DNA from: CAZDRI01 sp964508055
GTDB lineage: Bacteria; Pseudomonadota; Gammaproteobacteria; PS1; Pseudothioglobaceae
DNA: 34,435 bases
Assembly (NCBI GenBank): GCA_964508055.1
Contig: CAZDRI010000018.1
Coordinates: 1-34,435 of the forward strand
Direction: 5' to 3'
How positions within the stretch are numbered: position 1 is the stretch's first letter; the number at the start of each line of letters is the position of its first letter. Shown here one piece after another: positions 7,608-14,270 of the stretch. The notes beneath the pieces were generated by a model that made no database searches, had not been told where the DNA came from, and worked only from the letters and a program-made list of their open reading frames with translations. Both the position numbers and the translations under genes were made by a program.

Positions 7608-9284
7608 ATGTCAGAGTCATTTGCTAATCTTTTTGAAAGTAGTATTCAAGAGCAAAATGTAAAAGTAGGTAATTTAATTATGGGAACAGTTGTTGCCATT
7701 AATAGAGAAAAAGTTATTATTAATGCAGGTCTTAAATCAGAGGCTTTTGTTCCATTAGTTCAATTTAAAAATTCAGAAGGAGAGTTAGAGGTAAAAGAAG
7801 GAGATGTTGTAGAAGTAGCACTTGATTCTATTGATGATGGGTTAGGACATACTTTATTATCACGCACAAAAGCAAAAAACATCAAAGCATGGCAGAAATT
7901 AGAAAATGCTATGGAAAATAAGGAAATTATTAAGTGTCGTATAACAAATAGTATTAAAGGAGGACTAACTGTTGATATTGATTCAGTTAAGGCGTTTTTA
8001 CCAGGTTCATTAGTTGATATTAGAAGTTTTAAGGATTTTGGATATTTAGAGGGCAAAGAAATTGAAGTAATTGTAGTTAAAATGGATAAAGTGCGTAATA
8101 ATATTGTAGTATCACGCCGTGCTGTTTTAGAAATGACATATCCTCAGGAAAGAGAAAATTTACTTAATTCTCTAGAAGTAGGAAAAGAAGTTGAAGGCAC
8201 AGTTAAGAATTTAGCAGATTATGGAGCATTTATAGATTTAGGAGGTATAGATGGTTTGCTTCATATTACTGATATATCATGGGATAGAGTAAACCATCCA
8301 TCAGAAAAAATAAATATCGGAGATAGAGTTACCACTAAAGTCCTAGCTCTTGATAAAGAAAAAAGAAGAGTATCGCTTGGATTAAAACAACTGCAATCAA
8401 GTCCTTGGGAAGGTATAAAAACTAGATTAAAAATTGGAGATAAAGTATCAGGAAAAGTATCAAACATAGTTGATTATGGTGCTTTTGTTAAGATTGAAGA
8501 AGGTATAGAAGGTTTAGTACATACTAGTGAATTAGATTGGACTAATCAAAATGCTAGAGCTGCTAAGATTGTAAAGTTAGGACAAGAAGTAAATATAGTA
8601 GTATTAGACTTAGATGTAGATAAACACCGTATTTCATTAAGCATTAAACAAGCGCAAGAAAATCCATGGCAAGCTTTTGCTAATAATTATAGCAAAGGAG
8701 ATAAATTAACTGGTTTGATAAAATCTATAACTGATTTTGGTATATTTGTGGGATTACCAGGTAATATAGATGGATTAGTTCATTTGGCTGATATTTCTTG
8801 GGAAAAACAAAGTGAGCAAACTGTTTTAGACTATAAGAATATGAAAAATCAAAAAATTGATGTCATGGTTTTAAATATTGACCCTGATAAAGAGAGAATT
8901 TCATTAGGTATTAAACAATTAACCGAAGATAGCTTTCATAATTATGTATCTAAACATAGTAAAAGTAAAATTGTTAAAGGTATAGTTACTGAAGTAGATA
9001 GCAAAGGAGCAAAAGTCAAGTTAACTGAAGATATTGAAGGTTATATTAAAGCAAATGAAATATCTCAAGATAAAACTTTAAATGCAACTGCAGCTCTGAC
9101 TGAAGGACAAGAAATTGAGGCTGTTATTATAAAAGTTGATAGAAAGTCGCGCAATATTCAACTTTCTATTAAGCAAAAAAAATACGCTGAAGAAAAAGCA
9201 GCAATAGCTGATTATAGTATGAAAATAGAAAAAAAATCATCTTCTCCAACTTTAGGTGATTTGTTAAAAAAAGCTGGTAAATAA
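7608..9284 (+). CDS. rpsA: 30S ribosomal protein S1
   Basis: S1 binds mRNA on the 30S platform and promotes initiation, especially on structured or weak ribosome binding sites. At 558 residues it is full length (557 in E. coli), with six S1 (OB-fold) repeats at roughly 21-87, 105-171, 192-260, 277-347, 364-434 and 451-520. The repeats carry DYGAFIDLGGIDGLLH, DYGAFVKIEEGIEGLVH and DFGIFVGLPGNIDGLVH, and strands such as RISLGIKQ close each domain. The ATG has a good AGAGG site with six bases of spacing. ihfB starts five bases after its stop, the usual rpsA-ihfB arrangement. Confidence 0.99.
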   Translation: MSESFANLFESSIQEQNVKVGNLIMGTVVAINREKVIINAGLKSEAFVPLVQFKNSEGELEVKEGDVVEVALDSIDDGLGHTLLSRTKAKNIKAWQKLENAMENKEIIKCRITNSIKGGLTVDIDSVKAFLPGSLVDIRSFKDFGYLEGKEIEVIVVKMDKVRNNIVVSRRAVLEMTYPQERENLLNSLEVGKEVEGTVKNLADYGAFIDLGGIDGLLHITDISWDRVNHPSEKINIGDRVTTKVLALDKEKRRVSLGLKQLQSSPWEGIKTRLKIGDKVSGKVSNIVDYGAFVKIEEGIEGLVHTSELDWTNQNARAAKIVKLGQEVNIVVLDLDVDKHRISLSIKQAQENPWQAFANNYSKGDKLTGLIKSITDFGIFVGLPGNIDGLVHLADISWEKQSEQTVLDYKNMKNQKIDVMVLNIDPDKERISLGIKQLTEDSFHNYVSKHSKSKIVKGIVTEVDSKGAKVKLTEDIEGYIKANEISQDKTLNATAALTEGQEIEAVIIKVDRKSRNIQLSIKQKKYAEEKAAIADYSMKIEKKSSSPTLGDLLKKAGK

Positions 9285-9289
9285 TTAAA

Positions 9290-9574
9290 ATGAAAAAAAT
9301 TGATTTGATTAATAAACTTAATAACAAAACAAGTTTTCCATATAAAGATGTAAAACTTGCAACTGATTATATTTTAGATTCACTTATTGGGGCAATATCT
9401 AATAATGAAAGAGTGGAAATTAGAGGGTTTGGGAGCTTTTCTAGAAAGGAAAGAAAAGAGCATTTAGGGATAAATCCTAAAACAGGTGAGAGAATAGCAA
9501 TTAATAAAAGATTTGCGGTATTTTTTAAACCAGGAAAACCTTTAAAAGATGCAGTAAATCTTAATAATAAATAA
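9290..9574 (+). CDS. ihfB: Integration host factor beta subunit
   Basis: With IHF-alpha this 94-residue protein forms the heterodimer that bends DNA sharply at specific sites in replication, recombination and transcription. The HU/IHF fold is evident: two N-terminal helices, the RGFGSFSRKER strand region, and the DNA-intercalating proline P63 in NPKTGERI. Assignment to the beta rather than alpha chain rests on its position directly after rpsA and on the GFGSFSRKERKE segment; a second, clearly alpha-like gene is at 16635. Its ATG is five bases after the rpsA stop, with purine-rich sequence only as ribosome binding site. Confidence 0.95.
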   Translation: MKKIDLINKLNNKTSFPYKDVKLATDYILDSLIGAISNNERVEIRGFGSFSRKERKEHLGINPKTGERIAINKRFAVFFKPGKPLKDAVNLNNK

Positions 9575-9584
9575 ATTTTTTCCG

Positions 9585-9590
9585 TATAAT
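9585..9590 (+). promoter_or_regulatory. Possible -10 element for tRNA-Lys
   Basis: An exact TATAAT lies 13 bases before the first tRNA base, just after the ihfB stop, which is suitable distance for a short 5' leader. The best -35 candidate at 17-18 bases spacing is TTAATA, a weak match. The tRNA could instead be cotranscribed from rpsA-ihfB. Confidence 0.4.
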
Positions 9591-9603
9591 TTTATGATTT
9601 TTT

Positions 9604-9679
9604 GGGTCGTTAGCTCAGTTGGTAGAGCACCGGACTTTTAATCCGATGGTCGAGCGTTCAAATCGCTCACGACCCACCA
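9604..9679 (+). tRNA. tRNA-Lys (anticodon UUU)
   Basis: The 76-base sequence folds as a standard tRNA: acceptor stem GGGTCGT/ACGACCC, D stem GCTC/GAGC, anticodon loop CTTTTAA with anticodon TTT at 9637-9639, T stem GAGCG/CGCTC with loop TTCAAAT, discriminator A and an encoded CCA at 9677-9679. The anticodon stem has a C-A mismatch at its first pair (positions 27-43, bases 9630 and 9646); the other four pairs are sound. It lies between ihfB and thrS on the same strand. Decodes AAA and AAG, heavily used in this AT-rich genome. Confidence 0.98.
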
Positions 9680-9687
9680 TCCATTAA

Positions 9688-9706
9688 TAAAATGACAAGC
9701 ATTTTA
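9688..9706 (+). other. Hairpin between tRNA-Lys and thrS
   Basis: TAAAATG (9688-9694) and CATTTTA (9700-9706) form a perfect 7-bp stem with the five-base loop ACAAG, ending ten bases before the thrS ATG. No T-run follows. It could mark tRNA 3' processing or act in the thrS leader. The loop does not resemble a threonine anticodon loop, so operator mimicry of the E. coli kind is not supported. Confidence 0.4.
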
Positions 9707-9716
9707 AAAATATAAT

Positions 9717-11609
9717 ATGCCAATTATTACACTGCCAGATGGTAGCACTAAAAACTTTGCAAGTAATATATCAGTATTTGATATAGCTAGTGATATTAGC
9801 CTTAATTTAGCTAAATTAGCAATTGCTGGAAAGGTTAATTCTAAGCTAGTTGATACATCTTATATCATTGATAAAGACTCTAAGGTAAAAATCTTAACAG
9901 CTAATGATGATGAGGGTTTAGAAGTTATTCGTCATTCTGCTGCTCATGTTTTAGCACAAGCCGTTAAATCTTTATATCCAGACGCTCAAGTTACTATAGG
10001 TCCAGTAATTAATGATGGTTTTTATTACGATTTTTCTTATAAGGCTGGATTTTCTACAATAGATTTAGAGAAAATTGAAAATAAAATAAAAGAAATTATT
10101 GCCAAAGACTTAAAGATTGAAAGAGTGATTATGTCAAGAGGTGAGGCTATAAAACTATTTACTAAAATGGGTGAGCATTATAAAGTTGAAATTATTAAAG
10201 CTATACCTAAAGATGAAATTATTTCTTTATATAAACAAGGTGATTTTATTGACCTATGTAGAGGTCCGCATGTGCCTAATACAGCTAAACTTAAAGCTAT
10301 AAAACTTATGAAAGTTGCTGGGGCTTATTGGAGAGGTGATTCTAATAATGAAATGCTACAAAGAATTTATGGCACAGCATTTAAAGATAATAAAGATTTA
10401 AAAAAATATCTATTTTATTTAGAAGAAGCAAAAAAAAGAGACCATCGCTTAATTGGAAAAACCCAAAATTTATTCCATACCCAAGAAGAGGCGCCAGGCA
10501 TGGTTTTTTGGCATCCAATGGGTTGGCGTTTGTATAAGCTGATAGAGCAATTTATGCGAGGCGTATTTAATGACAATGGCTATCAAGAAATACATACTCC
10601 ACAAATTTTAGATAGGAGTTTATGGGAAAAATCAGGTCATTGGGATAAATTTAGTGATGATATGTTTATAACTCAATCAGAAAACCGTGACTATGCAATC
10701 AAACCTATGAATTGTCCAGCACATGTCCAAGTTTATAACAAAGGTTTAAAAAGTTACCGCGACTTGCCGTTAAGATTAGCAGAATTTGGCTCTTGTCATA
10801 GAAACGAAGCATCTGGTACTTTACATGGTTTAATGAGAGTTAGAAACTTTGTCCAAGATGACGCACATATATTTTGCACTCAAGACCAAATACAAAAAGA
10901 AGTAAGTGATTTTATTGATTTAACATTTAAAGTATATAAACATTTTGGTTTTGAAAATGTAAGCATTAAACTATCAACTAGGCCAGAAAATAGAGTAGGT
11001 TCAGACTTAATTTGGGATAAAGCAGAGCAAGCATTAGAAAGCGCTTTAAATAATAAAAACCTTAAATGGGAACTACAAGCTGGAGAGGGTGCTTTTTACG
11101 GACCTAAAATAGATTTTGTGCTAAAAGATACTCTAAATAGAGATTGGCAATGCGGCACTTTACAGATTGATTTTTCAATGCCTGAAAGATTAGCTGCAAC
11201 TTACATTGATGAAAATAATACTAAGAAAACGCCAGTTATGATACATAGAGCAATTTTAGGTTCATTAGAAAGATTTGTAGGAATTTTAATTGAGCATTAT
11301 GGAGGAGCATATCCTATATGGTTAGCTCCAGTGCAGGTTATGATTTTAAATATTTCTAAAAACCAAGAGGATTATGTAAAAAAAATAGCTAAAAAACTAC
11401 AAGAAAACAACATTAGAGTTGAAATAGACTTGAGAAATGAAAAGGTAGGATTTAAAATTCGTGAACACTTACCAAAACGCTATCCATTTATTTTAGTTGT
11501 AGGAGATAAAGAAGTAGCGGATAATAAGGTAGCTGTAAGAAAAAGAGATTCAAAAGAATCAAAAGTTATTACATTGGATAAATTTATTAAATTATTTATA
11601 AAGGAGTAG
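9717..11609 (+). CDS. thrS: Threonyl-tRNA synthetase
   Basis: Charges tRNA-Thr with threonine. The 630-residue protein has the full architecture: TGS domain (about 1-62), editing domain with H73, H77, C181 and H185, class II catalytic core, and C-terminal anticodon-binding domain from about 530. The catalytic zinc ligands are visible as C333 (MNCPAH), H384 (DDAHIF) and H510 (MIHRAILGS), matching 334, 385 and 511 of E. coli. The ATG at 9717 has no clear Shine-Dalgarno and lies only 37 bases after tRNA-Lys, so the leader differs from the long structured thrS operator of E. coli. The infC ribosome binding site overlaps its 3' end. Confidence 0.99.
   Translation: MPIITLPDGSTKNFASNISVFDIASDISLNLAKLAIAGKVNSKLVDTSYIIDKDSKVKILTANDDEGLEVIRHSAAHVLAQAVKSLYPDAQVTIGPVINDGFYYDFSYKAGFSTIDLEKIENKIKEIIAKDLKIERVIMSRGEAIKLFTKMGEHYKVEIIKAIPKDEIISLYKQGDFIDLCRGPHVPNTAKLKAIKLMKVAGAYWRGDSNNEMLQRIYGTAFKDNKDLKKYLFYLEEAKKRDHRLIGKTQNLFHTQEEAPGMVFWHPMGWRLYKLIEQFMRGVFNDNGYQEIHTPQILDRSLWEKSGHWDKFSDDMFITQSENRDYAIKPMNCPAHVQVYNKGLKSYRDLPLRLAEFGSCHRNEASGTLHGLMRVRNFVQDDAHIFCTQDQIQKEVSDFIDLTFKVYKHFGFENVSIKLSTRPENRVGSDLIWDKAEQALESALNNKNLKWELQAGEGAFYGPKIDFVLKDTLNRDWQCGTLQIDFSMPERLAATYIDENNTKKTPVMIHRAILGSLERFVGILIEHYGGAYPIWLAPVQVMILNISKNQEDYVKKIAKKLQENNIRVEIDLRNEKVGFKIREHLPKRYPFILVVGDKEVADNKVAVRKRDSKESKVITLDKFIKLFIKE
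11601..11606 (+). promoter_or_regulatory. Shine-Dalgarno that fixes the AUU start of infC
   Basis: AAGGAG ends five bases before the ATT at 11612-11614 and overlaps the last thrS codons (thrS stop TAG is 11607-11609). No ATG, GTG or TTG with comparable spacing exists in the infC frame, so this site identifies ATT as the initiation codon. Confidence 0.85.
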
Positions 11610-11611
11610 TT

Positions 11612-12139
11612 ATTAAAATAGAACAAAAGGTCAAAACGCGTATTAATGAACAAATTAATTCAAAAGAAGTAAGATTAATTGGCGTTGATGGAGAGCAAAT
11701 AGGAGTTGTAGGTATTGGTAAAGCTCTATATTTAGCAAAGGAAGAGAATTTAGATTTAGTAGAAATTGCACAAAATGCCAAGCCACCAGTTTGTAAAATT
11801 ATGGATTTTGGTAAATTTCAATATGAAATGAAAAAACGCAAACATGATGCTAAAAAGAAACAAAAGCAAACCCAAGTTAAAATTATTAAATATAGACCTA
11901 GCACAGAAGAAGGAGATTATCAGGTAAAATTTAAAAAGTTAACAAAATTTTTAGAAAACCAAGATAAAGTTAAAGTAGTTATTTGGTTTCGTGGTAGAGA
12001 GGTTCTTTACAAAGATATTGGTATGGAGATGATTGAAAGAATAAAAGAAGACACCAAAGATTTTGCAGTAGTAGAACAAGAACCAAAGATGGAAGGTCGC
12101 CAGCTAGGCATGATGCTGTCACCCGTATCTAAAAAGTAA
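11612..12139 (+). CDS. infC: Translation initiation factor IF-3 (ATT start)
   Basis: IF-3 keeps ribosomal subunits apart and inspects the start codon-initiator tRNA pairing on the 30S subunit. From the ATT at 11612 the product is 175 residues (180 in E. coli). The N-terminal domain reads RINEQINSKEVRLIG then VDGEQIGV, the hinge PPVCKIMDFGKF, and the C-terminal domain EGDYQVKFKKL, FRGRE and EGRQLGMM, all matching IF-3. The first in-frame ATG (11801) would delete the N-terminal domain, so it cannot be the real start. AUU initiation of infC is the known device by which IF-3 represses its own synthesis. Third-frame spacing places it directly after thrS, followed by rpmI. Confidence 0.97.
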   Translation: MKIEQKVKTRINEQINSKEVRLIGVDGEQIGVVGIGKALYLAKEENLDLVEIAQNAKPPVCKIMDFGKFQYEMKKRKHDAKKKQKQTQVKIIKYRPSTEEGDYQVKFKKLTKFLENQDKVKVVIWFRGREVLYKDIGMEMIERIKEDTKDFAVVEQEPKMEGRQLGMMLSPVSKK

Positions 12140-12157
12140 GTAATAAGGAGAAAATTT

Positions 12158-12355
12158 ATGCCAAAAATAAAAACAAATAGAGGTGCAGCAAAGCGTTTTA
12201 AAAAAACAGCTAATGGAAACTACAAGTGCAAACAATCGCATTTACGCCATATTCTAACTAAAAAAAGCACATCAAGAAAAAGAGCACTTCGTGCTCCTGA
12301 TACAATAGAAAAAGTTGATGTTCCTATGGTTAGAAAATTATTACCATACAGTTAG
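12158..12355 (+). CDS. rpmI: 50S ribosomal protein L35
   Basis: A 65-residue, very basic protein of the large subunit. The start MPKIKTNRGAAKRFKKT and the internal HLRHILTKKSTSRKR are characteristic of L35. An AAGGAG ribosome binding site precedes the ATG with suitable spacing. It lies 18 bases after infC and 28 bases before rplT, the conserved infC-rpmI-rplT order. In E. coli this cistron is translationally repressed by L20 with rplT coupled to it; the short gap to infC leaves little room for the same upstream operator here. Confidence 0.98.
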   Translation: MPKIKTNRGAAKRFKKTANGNYKCKQSHLRHILTKKSTSRKRALRAPDTIEKVDVPMVRKLLPYS

Positions 12356-12383
12356 TAAATATATCAGTCAAGGAGTAAATATT

Positions 12384-12740
12384 ATGCCAAGAGTACATAG
12401 AGGTGTAAAAGCACACTCAAAACATAAAAAAGTTTTAAAACAAGCAAAGGGTTATTATGGTGCTAGAAGCAAGATTTATAGAGTTGCAAAGCAGGCTGTA
12501 ATTAAAGCAGGACAATATGCCTACCGTGATAGAAGACAGCGTCGGAGACAATTTCGTAGTCTTTGGATTATAAGGATTAATGCTCAAGCAAGAGTAAATG
12601 GATTAAGCTATTCTAAATTTATAAATGGATTAAACAAAGCTAATATTGAGATTGATAGAAAGATTTTAGCAGACTTAGCTGTATTTGATAAAGTTGCTTT
12701 TGCTGATTTAGCTGAAAAGGCAAAAAAAGCCTTAGCTTAA
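12384..12740 (+). CDS. rplT: 50S ribosomal protein L20
   Basis: L20 binds 23S rRNA early and is needed for 50S assembly; in E. coli it also represses its own operon. The 118-residue product (same length as in E. coli) starts MPRVHRGVKAHSKHKKVL and contains KGYYGARSKIYRVAKQAV and the basic YRDRRQRRRQFR helix. I place the start at the ATG at 12384, preceded by AAGGAG at 12370-12375; an in-frame ATG 69 bases upstream lies inside rpmI and gives a non-conserved extension. Followed 25 bases later by a lipoprotein gene rather than directly by pheS. Confidence 0.98.
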   Translation: MPRVHRGVKAHSKHKKVLKQAKGYYGARSKIYRVAKQAVIKAGQYAYRDRRQRRRQFRSLWIIRINAQARVNGLSYSKFINGLNKANIEIDRKILADLAVFDKVAFADLAEKAKKALA

Positions 12741-12765
12741 TAATTTATTAAATGGAGGGAAAGCC

Positions 12766-13254
12766 ATGAATACTAAAATTAAGACACTAATGAAATTAAT
12801 AGTTTTGTTGTTGTTTATTGGCCTTATTTCATGTTCTTCTATGGAACGCATTGCTGGTGAAAGTAGTGATGGTAATACTTATAAAACTACAGAAGTAGGG
12901 GAACTTTCAACTGTTAGTGAAGGAGTGATAATTGCCATTCGTAAAGTTACTATAGCTGGTTCAAAAGGTCTTGGTGCTGCAGCTGGAGGCGCCGTAGGTG
13001 CTGTTACTGGTTCAACAATAAATAAAGCTGAGACTGATAGGGCTATAGCTGGATCATTAGGAGCATTAGCAGGAGCTGTTGTTGGATCAATGATAGAAGA
13101 AAATTTAACTGAAAAAGATGCTTTTGAATTCGTGATTAAACTTGATTCTGGTAGAGTTGTTTCACTTGTTCAAAACACTGACCAAGAACTTAAAGTTGGA
13201 GATAATGTATATATAATTAAATCTTCGGAACAAGTTAGAATTGCTCGTAAATAA
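12766..13254 (+). CDS. Glycine-zipper outer-membrane lipoprotein (SlyB/Pcp-like)
   Basis: A 162-residue predicted lipoprotein. Residues 1-22 are a basic and hydrophobic signal followed by the lipobox LISC with C23 as acylation site; the next residues SS do not signal inner-membrane retention, so outer-membrane sorting is likely. Residues about 66-110 are a glycine zipper with GLGAAAGGAVGAVTG and GSLGALAGAVVGSM, the hallmark of the SlyB/Pcp family, which stabilises the outer membrane. The C-terminal part is beta-rich (GRVVSLVQN, LKVGDNVYII), also as in SlyB. The strong GGAGG site and tight spacing put it inside the rplT-pheS operon, where E. coli has the pheM leader. Assignment is by motifs, not alignment. 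Confidence 0.85.
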   Translation: MNTKIKTLMKLIVLLLFIGLISCSSMERIAGESSDGNTYKTTEVGELSTVSEGVIIAIRKVTIAGSKGLGAAAGGAVGAVTGSTINKAETDRAIAGSLGALAGAVVGSMIEENLTEKDAFEFVIKLDSGRVVSLVQNTDQELKVGDNVYIIKSSEQVRIARK

Positions 13255-13256
13255 GT

Positions 13257-14267
13257 GTGATTGAAGATATTATTAAAGATGCTGAAACTTATATCAAAGC
13301 ATCTAATAATTTAAGAGAATTAAATAATTGTAGGATTAAGTATCTTGGTAAAAAAGGCGAATTAACCCAGCTATTAAAAAATCTTAGCAATATTAATGCT
13401 AATGAAAGGCCAAAAGTAGGTCAGCAAATAAATCAAGCTAAAAGTAAAATCAATAGCTTAATCAGTTCTAAAAGTGATAAATTAACTAGCGAGGCAATTA
13501 AAGAAAAACTTCTTAAAGATGCTATAGATATAACATTACCTGGTAGAAGAGTAAATAAAGGAGGACTACATCCAATAACTATTACTTTAAAACGCATTGA
13601 AGATATATTTTTAAGAAATAATTTTATAATTGCTACAGGACCTGAAATAGAAGACGATTTTCATAATTTCACCGCTCTTAATATTTCTAAAAACCATCCT
13701 GCTAGAGATATGCATGATACATTTTATTTTGATGAACATAAGGTTTTAAGAACTCATACTTCTCCAGTTCAAATAAGAGTTTTAGAAAATAAAAAACCAC
13801 CAGTTAGAGTTATTGCTCCTGGGAGAGTATATCGTTGTGATTCAGATATAACACATACTCCAATGTTTCATCAAGTAGAAGGTTTAGTAGTTGATGAAAA
13901 TATAAGTTTTGCCCAATTAAAAGGTTTGCTGATTGAATTTCTAAGAGCCTTTTTTGAAAAAGATAATTTAAAAGTTAGGTTTCGTCCTTCATATTTTCCA
14001 TTTACAGAACCTTCAGCAGAAGCTGATATTGAGTGTGTAATTTGTCAAGGAGAAGGTTGTAGAGTTTGTAAAAAAACTGGCTGGTTAGAGGTTTTAGGTT
14101 GTGGAATGGTTCATCCAAATGTTTTTGACTTTGTAGATATTGATAATGATAAATACACCGGCCTTGCATTTGGCATGGGCGTTGAAAGATTAACTATGCT
14201 GTATTATGGTGTCAATGATTTAAGGCTGTTCTTTGAAAATGATATTCGCTTTTTAACCCAGTTTTAA
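13257..14267 (+). CDS. pheS: Phenylalanyl-tRNA synthetase alpha subunit
   Basis: Catalytic subunit of the heterotetrameric PheRS. The 336-residue protein (327 in E. coli) has an N-terminal coiled-coil arm with YLGKKGELTQ at about 30-39, then the class II core with TGPEIEDDFHNF, RDMHDTFYF, HTSPVQIR, FRPSYFPFTEPSAE and the motif 3 glycine-rich GLAFGMGVERL. The GTG at 13257 starts two bases after the lipoprotein stop and is the only start that retains the conserved arm; no clear Shine-Dalgarno, so coupling to the upstream gene is likely. pheT follows after three bases. Confidence 0.98.
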   Translation: MIEDIIKDAETYIKASNNLRELNNCRIKYLGKKGELTQLLKNLSNINANERPKVGQQINQAKSKINSLISSKSDKLTSEAIKEKLLKDAIDITLPGRRVNKGGLHPITITLKRIEDIFLRNNFIIATGPEIEDDFHNFTALNISKNHPARDMHDTFYFDEHKVLRTHTSPVQIRVLENKKPPVRVIAPGRVYRCDSDITHTPMFHQVEGLVVDENISFAQLKGLLIEFLRAFFEKDNLKVRFRPSYFPFTEPSAEADIECVICQGEGCRVCKKTGWLEVLGCGMVHPNVFDFVDIDNDKYTGLAFGMGVERLTMLYYGVNDLRLFFENDIRFLTQF

Positions 14268-14270
14268 GAT

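Noticed and set aside
7760..8467. Minus-strand open frames inside rpsA
   Set aside because: Antisense shadows of S1 repeats; no start signals.
11596..11781. Minus-strand open frame over the start of infC
   Set aside because: The plus strand encodes the conserved IF-3 N-terminal domain here, so this frame is a shadow.
12315..12383. Upstream extension of L20
   Set aside because: The extra residues overlap rpmI and are not conserved; AAGGAG and the MPRVHRG start support 12384.
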